DNA of 14,315 nucleotides from Peptococcaceae bacterium (GTDB lineage: Bacteria > Bacillota > Peptococcia > Peptococcales > Peptococcaceae). Of the stretch, positions 1 through 7,456 are shown in pieces. The DNA lies in assembly GCA_017622155.1 (NCBI GenBank), contig JAGARS010000134.1, positions 1 through 14,315 on the forward strand, given 5' to 3'. The number at the start of each line of letters is the position of its first letter. The first letter of the stretch is position 1. The notes under the pieces are model-generated. The model saw nothing but the letters and a program-made list of their open reading frames with translations. It searched no databases and was not told where the DNA came from. The position numbers were made by a program, and so were the translations under genes.

Positions 1-1294
1 ATGCGACAATCGTCAATGTACGGCGATACTGATAATACATGCCCTCTCCTGTTTCTTCGTTTGTTCTATCCCAGCCGCGATATCCGGTCAGCATATCTGC
101 CTTGCTTGCTTCTTCTTCCGTTACCATATATTTGTCTTCAATCCACAGATAAGTCCGATATGCCGACTCATCATCACCTTGCACTTCATACTCTTCCGGA
201 TTATGAATCGCATTTTCCGGCAGATATTCTGCTACTTTGTTGTACAGTGCTACGCCTTCGTCTACTTTACCAATCTGCAAACATCCGCTGATACCTACGG
301 CTAGTATCAGTACTGCTGCAAATACTGCGATGCCTTTTTTATATGTTTTCGGCTGCAATATTCCTGCGAAGCGTTTTTTGGTGTTCTGTGCATCTTTGCT
401 AAGGTGAGTAGACAGGGCTACACCTTTCTGGCTGGCCATGGTGTTCAGGATGGTCATACTGTACGCCTTGCGATAGTCCAAATCCTGCCCTGCTACTACG
501 TAGTCATCACAAACCTGTTCAATATCTCGCCCTGCTTGGCGGTTCATCATCCATACCAATGGGTTGAACCAGTGCAATGCATTGGCACACAAAAGAATCA
601 GTTTATACCACAGGTCATGATGTTTATAATGGGTGAGCTCGTGACGCAATATCATCACCAATTCATTTTCACCATACAGTTTGTACGGCAGTACAATGGT
701 CGGTTTCGCAAAGCCAATAAGCATTGGGCTTTGTACACCGCTGGAAAGCAGTACATTTGGATAATGCATTAACCCCATGTTATTTCCTGCTCGCTCCAAC
801 AGTTCATCACTATCTTCCAGCGGCTTAGCAGAAGCCATGATTTTGCTGTAGAATCGCCGATACTGCACTGCATGATACATGGTGAACGCCAGTATCCCAA
901 TCAGCCAGAGAGCAAATAATACGGTGCCTCTGTCCAGCATCATTGCTTTCTCTGTGGTGATGGTCGGTGTCACAGTATTCACTGTAGTGCTTACCGTTAC
1001 ATTATCCGGTGTTTCTATCTGGCTCGGTATCGCCGGTACCGGTGTAGTATCCGTTGACACAGATTGTGACGAAAACATTACGGTTTCATGCAAATCCACA
1101 TTTATCTGAACAGGAACACTTGGCAATTCAATAGAGAACGGCACCAGTAATCGCACCGCAATGATTAACCAAATTGCTTTGCGCCACTTGGCACTGTAAC
1201 GCTTTTGCCACACAGGCACCAGCAGCAGTAATACACCAATTATCGCCGCCATGGTGATGCTAATTTGTAATATATTTTGAATAAAGTTTGTCAT
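1..1294 (-). CDS. BlaR1-type M56 family metallopeptidase sensor, 3' end outside window
   Basis: Partial gene: about 431 codons are visible and the frame stays open to the window edge. Translated by hand from the ATG at 1292-1294. TM segments lie near residues 6-28, 40-54 and 123-142, a hydrophobic stretch near 230-248, and a final TM near 321-337. The zinc protease motif HELTH is at 218-222, with a candidate third ligand in the segment EQVCDD near residue 259. This matches BlaR1/MecR1-type membrane proteases, which on sensing a signal trigger cleavage of the partner repressor. The segment after the last TM (from residue 338, starting with a Cys) is acidic and shows no penicillin-binding SxxK motif in the visible part, so the signal may not be a beta-lactam. 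The start lies 3 bases after the blaI-like stop. Its GAGGAGG ribosome site (1303-1309) is inside the last codons of that gene, which implies translational coupling. Family call is strong, ligand unknown. Confidence 0.88.
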   Translation of the reverse strand, partial: MTNFIQNILQISITMAAIIGVLLLLVPVWQKRYSAKWRKAIWLIIAVRLLVPFSIELPSVPVQINVDLHETVMFSSQSVSTDTTPVPAIPSQIETPDNVTVSTTVNTVTPTITTEKAMMLDRGTVLFALWLIGILAFTMYHAVQYRRFYSKIMASAKPLEDSDELLERAGNNMGLMHYPNVLLSSGVQSPMLIGFAKPTIVLPYKLYGENELVMILRHELTHYKHHDLWYKLILLCANALHWFNPLVWMMNRQAGRDIEQVCDDYVVAGQDLDYRKAYSMTILNTMASQKGVALSTHLSKDAQNTKKRFAGILQPKTYKKGIAVFAAVLILAVGISGCLQIGKVDEGVALYNKVAEYLPENAIHNPEEYEVQGDDESAYRTYLWIEDKYMVTEEEASKADMLTGYRGWDRTNEETGEGMYYQYRRTLTIVA

Positions 1295-1297
1295 AGC

Positions 1298-1663
1298 CTA
1301 CGCCTCCTCGATGAATCGTTTCAGTTCCTCCAAATCCGCTTTGCTTACTTTCTGCCCGTCGTACAGGGATGCCACCAGACTGGTCAGCGAATTGTGATGC
1401 AGTTTCTGTAAGAATGTGCCGCTAGCCTCCTGTACATAATCTTCTCTTGGCACCAGCACAGTATAAATATTGTGACGCCCCTCTTTGTCACAGCGCAGAA
1501 ATTCACGTTCACACAGCCGGGTCAGCAGTTTCAAAAGCGTTGGTTTTGTCCAGTCTTTGTGCAAACGCTCCATGATATAGTCTGATGTTACAGCACCCTC
1601 TGCCTCCCACGCAATCAGCATAATTTCCAGTTCTGCATCGGGAATTTTTTTCACAGGTTTCAT
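1298..1663 (-). CDS. BlaI/MecI/CopY family transcriptional repressor
   Basis: A 121-residue protein, the usual size for BlaI/MecI repressors. These are dimeric winged-helix proteins that block their own operon and target genes until cleaved by a BlaR1-type protease. Visible family features are the N-terminal segment with IPDAELEIMLIAWE, the recognition region around TKPTLLKLLTRLCEREFL, and an Asn-Ile-Tyr segment (HNIYTVLVPREDY) before the C-terminal dimerisation helices. I chose the ATG at 1661-1663 because AGGAGGT sits 8 bases upstream. The longer frame from 1696 has no such site and would place the candidate operator inside the gene. The gene is directly followed by the M56 protease gene, which is the classical repressor-sensor pair. 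Autoregulation is likely from the operator-like repeats in its leader. Confidence 0.92.
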   Translation of the reverse strand: MKPVKKIPDAELEIMLIAWEAEGAVTSDYIMERLHKDWTKPTLLKLLTRLCEREFLRCDKEGRHNIYTVLVPREDYVQEASGTFLQKLHHNSLTSLVASLYDGQKVSKADLEELKRFIEEA

Positions 1664-1692
1664 ATTTACGTACCTCCTTCTTATTATGAACG

Positions 1693-1733
1693 ACATTTGT
1701 CTAATATTATCTATTTTTCATTTTACATTTGTC
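1693..1733. promoter_or_regulatory. Twin BlaI-type operator candidates
   Basis: The 9-mer ACATTTGTC occurs twice on the plus strand, at 1693-1701 and 1725-1733, 32 bp apart (about three helical turns). Each contains the inverted core ACA-N2-TGT, similar to the TACA/TGTA half-sites bound by BlaI and MecI. The upstream copy overlaps the -10 edge and spacer of the promoter; the second lies in the predicted leader just after the start point. Binding at both would block initiation. The motif is directly visible; the repressor assignment is inferred from the adjacent BlaI-type gene. Confidence 0.6.
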
Positions 1734-1748
1734 GAATATAAATGTCAA
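1720..1748 (-). promoter_or_regulatory. Sigma-A-type promoter of the BlaI/M56 pair
   Basis: On the minus strand TTGACA (1743-1748) is followed after exactly 17 bases by TAAAAT (1720-1725). This is an almost ideal vegetative promoter about 50 bases upstream of the repressor start. It overlaps one of the two operator-like motifs, fitting repression when the repressor is bound. Confidence 0.75.
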
Positions 1749-1781
1749 GGTGTCCGTATGAAATACATTAAAAATACAAAC

Positions 1782-1811
1782 AAAAAAGACTGCAATCCTC
1801 TCTGCACTGTC
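1782..1811 (-). terminator. Intrinsic terminator after the diguanylate cyclase
   Basis: Read on the minus strand, GAC, a two-base AG bulge, TGCAG, a six-base loop, TTGCA and GTC form an eight-pair hairpin (1788-1811) followed directly by six T (1782-1787). It lies 46 bases after the cyclase stop codon and just upstream of the next promoter, so it separates the cysteine unit from the BlaI/M56 unit. The bulge makes it moderately rather than very strong. Confidence 0.55.
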
Positions 1812-1856
1812 AACTTCTGCAGAAATGTTGCTGCCTTTTTTATAATTTTCTTATTT

Positions 1857-3811
1857 TTATTCGTTTTCGTCTACTTCTGTACCATCTAACTGTTCATTGT
1901 ACTCCAGCAGTTTGCCGCGCCCGTTGTTTTTCGCCCGGTATAATGCTTTGTCTGCCTTTTTCAGCATGGTCTGTCGCATTGTTTCTTCTTTATTCACAAA
2001 CAAATATCCGCCTGAGAACCGCAGCGGTGCCGTTGCCTGACCGGACAGCTCCAGTACAATATTTCCGTATTCCTGCTGCAATGCATCAACGGTATCATAC
2101 AATGCGTCTTTGCTTTCTGCTTTCAAGAACATCACAAACTCATCCCCGCTTAATCGCGCCGCAATCCCGCGGCCTTCTGCGTATTTCATCAGCAGTTCCG
2201 CTGCTGCGCGCAGTGCGACATCGCCGTTGGTATGACCAAATGTATCATTGATATATTTCAGGTAATCCATATCCAGCATCATAAGAACACCATGCTCCGT
2301 ATCGCCCATACTGTCTATCATCAGATCAATCTGGTGATAAAATCCGCGACGATTCAACAGCCCTGTCAGCAAATCATAATTGCGTTCATACTCCAGTTCC
2401 ATTTTTTCACGGACTACTTCTGTTCTGTCAACTATGATACCAAAATGCTTTTCTGATTCATCTACTGTCTGAATCTGCAAATAGCGTTCCTGATTGTCTG
2501 TCAGGCGATATACCGGTTTATTGTCCAACAAAGTCGGCAGCTGATTTTGTTTAATCTGCTGTATTTTTTCAACAAACAATGCTTTGTCACCTGTGAGACG
2601 ATTGGTTTCTTCTTCTGTCAGCATCAGCAGACGCCCCACTTTATTGGTGACACGCACCTGCTCAGCTGCATCGGTATAAGCAAATACACCGGCTTCCGTG
2701 CCTGTCATATCAAAAATATAGGACATGTATCTGTCATTATCTAACAGACTTTTTACCATGAGATTGATATTGTGCGTTAAATCATGCATTTCCGGTGTTG
2801 TGTCTATATGCACTTCCGTGTCTAAATCGCCGGAGGTAATACTGTTCAGCTGTTCGTTGATATGATAAATATCACGAAGAATCAGCATATCTACACATTT
2901 GCGAATCGCCATAACCGCAATGAAGCCCAGAAGCGTCAGACACAGTGCAATCATAAGAACATTGGATGCTACATTCTGATAAACATAGTCGCGCCCTTTC
3001 GCAATGCCAATATAATAATCGTCATCCATTTCATATACACAAAACGAATCAATGCCGTTGATGGTGGTCCAGAACCCTTTTTCCGGTTCGCTCACCGTAC
3101 TTGAAATGCCAACTTCATCGATATGGCATCCCACAATAACATCTTTTGTGGCGCCGATAATGCTGCCTGTGGCACGTTCCGCCACAAACATTACCGTGCC
3201 TTCATCCGGTGTTACCATAGAAAATACATGGCTAAGTTCATTTTTTTCAAACTCTTTCATGACACGTTCCGGCAGCAAACCAATCTGCACAATATTTTCC
3301 TTGTTTTCCTGCCATACTGCCACATACTGCATCAATTTTGATTCTGCCGAGTTTGGTGTTACTTCTTGCACCAGCTTCAGCGAAGTATCCTCTAACATCG
3401 ACGCAAAAACGAAATCTGCTCACCGTCATACATACGCATGCCGTAATACTGCGGTTTATTCCCTGCATACAGCACACCGTCTTTGTTAAATACATGTATT
3501 TCATCTACCTGAAGCAGTTGTGCGATCTTGTCAATTTCCTCGCTGCTGCCGATATGATCTGGATGATTCTGCAGCATATATGCTGCTACTTCGGCACGGG
3601 TAAGATAAATCTGCCCCAGTTCTGCCTGCAGTTCCTTCATATCTGCATCGTTTTTTGTCAAAATCTTTTCAATCTGATTGATTTTGATGTGGCTTTCTTC
3701 TTGCATCGTATATTCAGCACTTTTCATATGCAGTACTGTATTGATGAAAAGAATCGGAAGCAATATCACTGCAATTACAAGCACCAGATATTTACTCAAC
3801 AAACGTTGCAT
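1857..3811 (-). pseudogene. Membrane sensor diguanylate cyclase (HAMP-PAS-GGDEF) with a one-base frameshift
   Basis: Two overlapping frames encode one protein. The first (ATG at 3811, stop at 3392) has an N-terminal TM (residues 5-26) and the start of an extracytoplasmic sensor. The second runs from about 3407 to the stop at 1857. Adding one T to the T5 run (A5 on the plus strand, 3405-3409) joins them smoothly into a 651-residue protein. The second part holds the rest of the sensor, a second TM (146-165 of that frame), a HAMP-like linker (166-220), a PAS-like region (226-330) and a GGDEF domain starting DLLTGLLNRRGF. The GGDEF signature is SGDEF (417-421), and the inhibitory RxxD site is not conserved (RGIA). 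The intact enzyme would make c-di-GMP from two GTP. A GAGGTG ribosome site precedes the ATG. The gene starts 52 bases after cysS with no terminator between them. The shift could be a real mutation, slippage-tolerant, or a sequencing error. Confidence 0.82.
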
Positions 3812-3863
3812 AAAGCTACACCTCTTTTCTGTTTATAGTTTTGTCTCTTATTATTATACAGTT

Positions 3864-5288
3864 TTATTTTCTTTTCCAGGTGGTTCCCTGTTTGGTATCT
3901 TCCAGTACTACGCCAATTTCATTGAGCTGATTGCGAATCTGGTCAGCCATTGCATAATTTTTCTCTGCTCTTGCCTGTTTGCGCAGGTCAATCAAGAGGT
4001 TCATCAAATCGTCTACCAGACCATCGTTGGCGCTGTTGTCAGCGGAGAAATCTAAGCCCATGATGTTTAACAGTGCGATATATACATCGGCTGCTTTCTG
4101 CAATGCTGCTTTGTCCAGTACATCCTGTTTCAGATAGGTGTTGATTTCTCTGGCCATGTCAAACAATGCTGCACTTGCCAATGCAGTGTTGAAATCGTCG
4201 TTCATAGCATCCTGGAATGCATCTTCTACTGCTGCCACTTTGCTTAACAGCTCTGCACCTTCTGCGGTGTTGTCTGCAGAAGCAGTTTTCAAGCCATTCA
4301 TCATGGCAGTATAGCAGTTTTTCAGGCGTTCTAAGCCTTTCTGTGCCACCTGCAGTTTTTCATCGTCAAAATCCAGAGGACTGCGGTACTGTACACTTAA
4401 CAGATAGAAACGAACGGTTTCGGAGTCGAATTTCTCTAAGATTTCACGCAGCAGGAAGAAGTTGCCCAGAGATTTACTCATTTTTTCAGAATTAATGGTG
4501 ATGAAACCATTGTGCAGCCAGTAATTTGCCATCGGCTTGCCGGTTACACATTCGGTCTGAGCGATTTCATTTTCATGATGGGGGAAGATTAAGTCCTGAC
4601 CGCCGCCGTGAATGTCAAACTGGTCACCTAAGTATTTACGGCTCATTGCAGAACATTCGATATGCCAGCCCGGACGGCCTTTGCCCCATGGGCTGTCCCA
4701 TGCAGGTTCACCCGGTTTTGCGCTTTTCCACAGCGCAAAGTCCATTGGGTCCTGTTTGCGATTGTCTACATCTACACGGGCACCGGCCTGCATATCATCC
4801 AGATTTCTGCCGGACAGTTTGCCGTATTCTTCGTATTTGCGTACAGAGAAGTATACATCGCCGTCTAGCTCATAACCGTAGCCTGCGTTGATGATATCCT
4901 GCACGAAATCGATGATTTCCTGCATATGTTCGCTTACTTTCGGATAAGTGCTGGCAGGCAGTACATTCAGTGCATTGACATCTTTGAAAAATTCATCGAT
5001 ATAACGTGCTGCCAGTTTGATTGGGTCGTCGTTTTCTTCGTGCGCCCGTTTGATAATTTTGTCATCCACATCGGTAAAGTTCTGAATATAGGTTACTTCG
5101 TAGCCTCTGTATGTCAGATAGCGGCGAATGGTATCGAATACCACAATTGGACGGGCATTGCCCAGATGAATATAGTTGTAGGTGGTTGGCCCGCACACAT
5201 ACATTTTTACTTTACCCGGTTCAATTGTTTTGAACTCCATTTTGGTATTGTTCAGGGTGTTGTGCACCATGATTGGTTTATTGTTCAT
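3864..5288 (-). CDS. cysS: Cysteinyl-tRNA synthetase
   Basis: A 474-residue class I aminoacyl-tRNA synthetase that charges tRNA-Cys with cysteine in the cytosol. The HIGH-type motif is HLGN (41-44) and KMSKS is at 269-273. The zinc ligands that recognise the cysteine thiol are in place as C32, C212, H237 and E241, with spacing like the E. coli enzyme. Also visible are the N-terminal motif [13 protein letters not shown] and [10 protein letters not shown]. Length is typical. The ATG at 5288 overlaps the end of cysE by 11 bases, with GGAGGG about 9 bases upstream inside cysE, so the two are translationally coupled. The gene lies in a unit controlled by a cysteine-specific T-box, so it should be induced when uncharged tRNA-Cys accumulates. 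No oddities seen. Confidence 0.98.
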   Translation of the reverse strand: MNNKPIMVHNTLNNTKMEFKTIEPGKVKMYVCGPTTYNYIHLGNARPIVVFDTIRRYLTYRGYEVTYIQNFTDVDDKIIKRAHEENDDPIKLAARYIDEFFKDVNALNVLPASTYPKVSEHMQEIIDFVQDIINAGYGYELDGDVYFSVRKYEEYGKLSGRNLDDMQAGARVDVDNRKQDPMDFALWKSAKPGEPAWDSPWGKGRPGWHIECSAMSRKYLGDQFDIHGGGQDLIFPHHENEIAQTECVTGKPMANYWLHNGFITINSEKMSKSLGNFFLLREILEKFDSETVRFYLLSVQYRSPLDFDDEKLQVAQKGLERLKNCYTAMMNGLKTASADNTAEGAELLSKVAAVEDAFQDAMNDDFNTALASAALFDMAREINTYLKQDVLDKAALQKAADVYIALLNIMGLDFSADNSANDGLVDDLMNLLIDLRKQARAEKNYAMADQIRNQLNEIGVVLEDTKQGTTWKRK

Positions 5289-5961
5289 TGTTGTTTCCCT
5301 CCATTTGTCTTAATTTTTCTTCCAGTTCCAGAATCCGTTTTTCCATATTGCCCAGTGCATCTTCTACCGGGTCAGGCAGTTTGTCATGCTCCAGGTCGGC
5401 CTGGTGATTGGCACGCAGTTCTTCGTCGTGTTTCATACTCTGGTCGTCTTTTTTCACCACTTTGCCCGGAATCCCTACTACTGTGCAATTGGCCGGTACA
5501 GGCTTTAATACAACTGAGCCTGCCCCGATTTTTACATTGTCACCTACGGTAAAGGAGCCCAGCACTTTTGCACCGGCACCTACTACTACGTTGTTGCCAA
5601 GGGTAGGATGGCGTTTGCCGCTTTCTTTCCCGGTACCGCCCAATGTTACCCCCTGATACAAGGTTACATCGTCACCGATTTCAGCAGTTTCACCAATAAC
5701 AATGCCGCAGCCGTGGTCGATAAACAAGCGTCTGCCCAGTTTTGCACCTGGATGAATTTCCACCTGTGTAAACAAACGAGCAATCTGTGAAATAAAACGC
5801 GCCAGTGCGTAATGTTTTTTCTGATATAATTTGTGGGTAATACCGCGCTGAATCCAGATAGCATGCAGCCCCGGATAATTCAGCATGATTTCCAGTTTGG
5901 ATTTGGCCGCAGGGTCGCGATCAAATACAATCTGAACATCTTCTTTGATTTGCTCAAACAT
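5278..5961 (-). CDS. cysE: Serine O-acetyltransferase
   Basis: A 227-residue enzyme catalysing acetyl transfer from acetyl-CoA to L-serine, the first committed step of cysteine synthesis. It shows the left-handed beta-helix hexapeptide repeats typical of the family ([22 protein letters not shown], split here as HPGAKLG, then FIDHG, then [12 protein letters not shown]), the [10 protein letters not shown] loop with KRHPTLGNN, and a later GIPGKVVKK. The catalytic His-Asp area is DHGCG near residues 82-86. The N-terminal region is short, like the Bacillus-type enzyme rather than the longer E. coli form. The C-terminal ~30 residues form a charged, probably coiled segment. ATG at 5961 has AAGGAGGG about 8 bases upstream. 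It lies 59 bases after the small membrane protein gene and overlaps cysS. Confidence 0.97.
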   Translation of the reverse strand: MFEQIKEDVQIVFDRDPAAKSKLEIMLNYPGLHAIWIQRGITHKLYQKKHYALARFISQIARLFTQVEIHPGAKLGRRLFIDHGCGIVIGETAEIGDDVTLYQGVTLGGTGKESGKRHPTLGNNVVVGAGAKVLGSFTVGDNVKIGAGSVVLKPVPANCTVVGIPGKVVKKDDQSMKHDEELRANHQADLEHDKLPDPVEDALGNMEKRILELEEKLRQMEGNNNEQ

Positions 5962-6020
5962 AAGTGTTGCCCTCCTTATGATATTGCCGTTCCTCGTGCT
6001 TTATACGTTATACGGACTGC

Positions 6021-6515
6021 TTATTTTTCTTCTTCTGCCGCTACAAACTCAGGGAAGAATACAGCATCCATCATTTCAATCATCATTTTTTCGCGCACCA
6101 GCGGTTTGGTCACACCATCCCAGGTAGCTGCGCCTTCCGCAATCTGCAGTACGCGTTCGGTGCCATCCTCCATATTGTACACCAATGTCAGATACGGTTC
6201 CGGATTGCCTTCTACTTCTTTATGTTTTACACGTACCAGATCCAGTGCACTGTGTGCCAGTTTGATTTCATCTTCTGTCGTAAATACTTTTACTTCATCG
6301 GTAAATTTGGTATTGGTGATTTCTACAGATACAATCTGTTTTTTCGCAGGCTGGTTCTGCAATTCACTCCCGTTAAAGAAGTACCCTACAAACCACATAA
6401 CCCCTACCATTACCAGACACATCAGCATAAAGGACCATGTTTCTTTTTTCTTTGCTTTGGCTTGCGCTTCCGCTTCTCTTCTCTGTTTTTCTTTTTTGGA
6501 AATTTTATTTCCCAT
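6021..6515 (-). CDS. Unidentified membrane-anchored protein, first gene of the cysteine T-box unit
   Basis: A 164-residue protein that I do not recognise. It begins with a strongly basic, Lys/Arg/Glu-rich cytoplasmic stretch (residues 4-25, likely helical), then a single TM (about 28-47, rich in Met, Val and Phe). The ~115-residue remainder should lie outside the membrane. That part looks folded, with alternating beta-like stretches (IVSVEITNTKF, VKVFTTEDEI, LTLVYNMEDGTERVLQI) and an acidic C-terminus. The TM contains the only Cys (C33). No enzyme motif is visible. ATG at 6515 follows GAGGG with 6 bases spacing. It is the first gene behind the cysteine T-box terminator and precedes cysE, so cysteine starvation should induce it. 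A role linked to cysteine or sulfur supply is inference from position only. Confidence 0.85.
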   Translation of the reverse strand: MGNKISKKEKQRREAEAQAKAKKKETWSFMLMCLVMVGVMWFVGYFFNGSELQNQPAKKQIVSVEITNTKFTDEVKVFTTEDEIKLAHSALDLVRVKHKEVEGNPEPYLTLVYNMEDGTERVLQIAEGAATWDGVTKPLVREKMMIEMMDAVFFPEFVAAEEEK

Positions 6516-6593
6516 TGTTTTTCCCTCTTTCTAAGTTTTTTCAGTTTCTTGAATGGCTTCCGTTCGTTTTACAAATTTTATTTTCTCATAAAA

Positions 6594-6637
6594 CAAAAAT
6601 AAAACGGCTGAGCCTCTCGATAGAGACGCTCAACCGT
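6594..6637 (-). terminator. T-box attenuator terminator
   Basis: On the minus strand ACGGTTGAGC pairs with GCTCAGCCGT (6637 to 6604; one U-G pair), with an inner TCTC/GAGA helix beyond one G-G mismatch and a short loop. A U-rich run with one A follows (6594-6603). The 5' arm overlaps the conserved T-box sequence, so forming this hairpin excludes the antiterminator, as expected for a tRNA-controlled leader. Confidence 0.88.
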
Positions 6638-6888
6638 GGTTCCACTCTAATTTATCCTTTGCAGGACACTCATAAGCCGATATCGAGGCAAACCGGAACA
6701 ATTTACTACTGCATACAGCCTGCGGAAACACATTCCACAAACAACCGGCAGATTCAGCCGTTCAACTCCCGGGCGCACTTCATTCCAATTCCTGTGAGGC
6801 TTGCTTGCAGCCATCGGCAACCCCTCTCTGACACATTCCACAGAATTACTCTACCCGTTCTACGTCTTTGTTATATAATTTTCAGCAC
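6600..6888 (-). promoter_or_regulatory. Cysteine-specific T-box leader
   Basis: A transcriptional tRNA-sensing riboswitch. The T-box core AGAGTGGAACCACGG is at 6634-6648. AGAG (6645-6648) can pair with the CUCU of the terminator's 5' arm to form the antiterminator, with UGGA (6641-6644) exposed in the bulge. UGGA matches the UCCA end of a tRNA with a U73 discriminator, as tRNA-Cys has. In Stem I, CGGG (6854-6857) pairs with CCCG (6770-6773), and AATTCTGTG near 6847-6839 pairs with CACAGGAATT (6796-6787). Between them lie the AGUA loop-E element (6847-6850) and, opposite, the triplet UGC followed by a purine (6775-6777). UGC is a Cys codon. Together with cysE and cysS downstream this makes a cysteine T-box. 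The exact 5' end is estimated from the promoter. Confidence 0.93.
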
Positions 6889-6894
6889 ATCTGT

Positions 6895-6923
6895 ATTGTA
6901 TGCAATTTAACGCCCATTGTCAA
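6895..6923 (-). promoter_or_regulatory. Near-consensus promoter of the cysteine T-box unit
   Basis: TTGACA (6918-6923) and TACAAT (6895-6900) are separated by exactly 17 bases on the minus strand. The promoter starts 15 bases after the stop of the acetyltransferase gene, so the leader should begin near 6888. A strong constitutive promoter with control at a terminator is the usual T-box arrangement. Confidence 0.85.
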
Positions 6924-6937
6924 GCACAATCTTGTAC

Positions 6938-7456
6938 TCAGATGTTGGGGCTTCTGCGTTCCAGCATCGCTACATCCCGCCATTTTTCCAGCACTGTATC
7001 GTAGCCCAGGCGTTTGCGCACGCCCAAATCCACATAGCCGCATTTGCGGAACAGCTTCAGGCTTGGTTCATTGTCGGCAAAAATCAATGCCTCCAGTGTC
7101 CAGATGCCGTTTTTCTCGCTTTCTTCCGCCGCTGCTTCCAAAAGCATTGTACCTACACCCTGATGCTGATAATCATCATGAATATAAATACTGATTTCGG
7201 CCACGCCATTGTATACAGCGCGGGCAAAGCTCGGTGCAACAGCCACCCAGCCGGCAATGATACCGTCGGATGTCTCTGCCACCAGACGGGTATGGGGATG
7301 ATGCTCGGCATCCCACACTGCATATTCCGGAGCTTTCTGGGCAAAAGTGGCCTTATGACTCACAATGCCCTGTTCATAAATGGCTGCTACCTGCGGCCAG
7401 TCAGCCTCTGTCATCTGCCGCACATACATCGTGTCGTTTACCATTTTAGCAGGCAT
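6938..7456 (-). CDS. GNAT family N-acetyltransferase (phosphinothricin acetyltransferase-like)
   Basis: A 172-residue cytosolic enzyme of the Gcn5-related acetyltransferase fold, using acetyl-CoA. The acetyl-CoA-binding motif Q/RxxGxG is seen as QHQGVG (97-102), preceded by the beta strand AEISIYIHDDY and followed by a helix. The pattern of an IYEQGI N-terminus, FARAVYNGVAEISIYI, and FADNEPSLKLFRKCGYVDLG with a C-terminal EKWRDVAML is that of the phosphinothricin/methionine-sulfoximine acetyltransferase (PAT/Bar) branch. The true substrate is not predictable. The start overlaps the gltX stop by one base (TAATG), indicating translational coupling; the ribosome site is weak (GGTG about 9 bases upstream, inside gltX). 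I do not know this gene from the equivalent place in B. subtilis, so it is probably a lineage-specific insertion. Confidence 0.88.
   Translation of the reverse strand: MPAKMVNDTMYVRQMTEADWPQVAAIYEQGIVSHKATFAQKAPEYAVWDAEHHPHTRLVAETSDGIIAGWVAVAPSFARAVYNGVAEISIYIHDDYQHQGVGTMLLEAAAEESEKNGIWTLEALIFADNEPSLKLFRKCGYVDLGVRKRLGYDTVLEKWRDVAMLERRSPNI

Noticed and set aside
1664..1696. Longer start of the BlaI-type repressor at 1696
   Set aside because: No ribosome site, adds a basic tail foreign to the family, and would cover an operator copy; the ATG at 1663 has a strong AGGAGGT.
1857..3811. Treating the two frames as two independent genes (a small sensor and a separate cyclase)
   Set aside because: One added T gives a continuous protein with family-like sequence, and the second frame has no ribosome site of note before its ATG at 3398.
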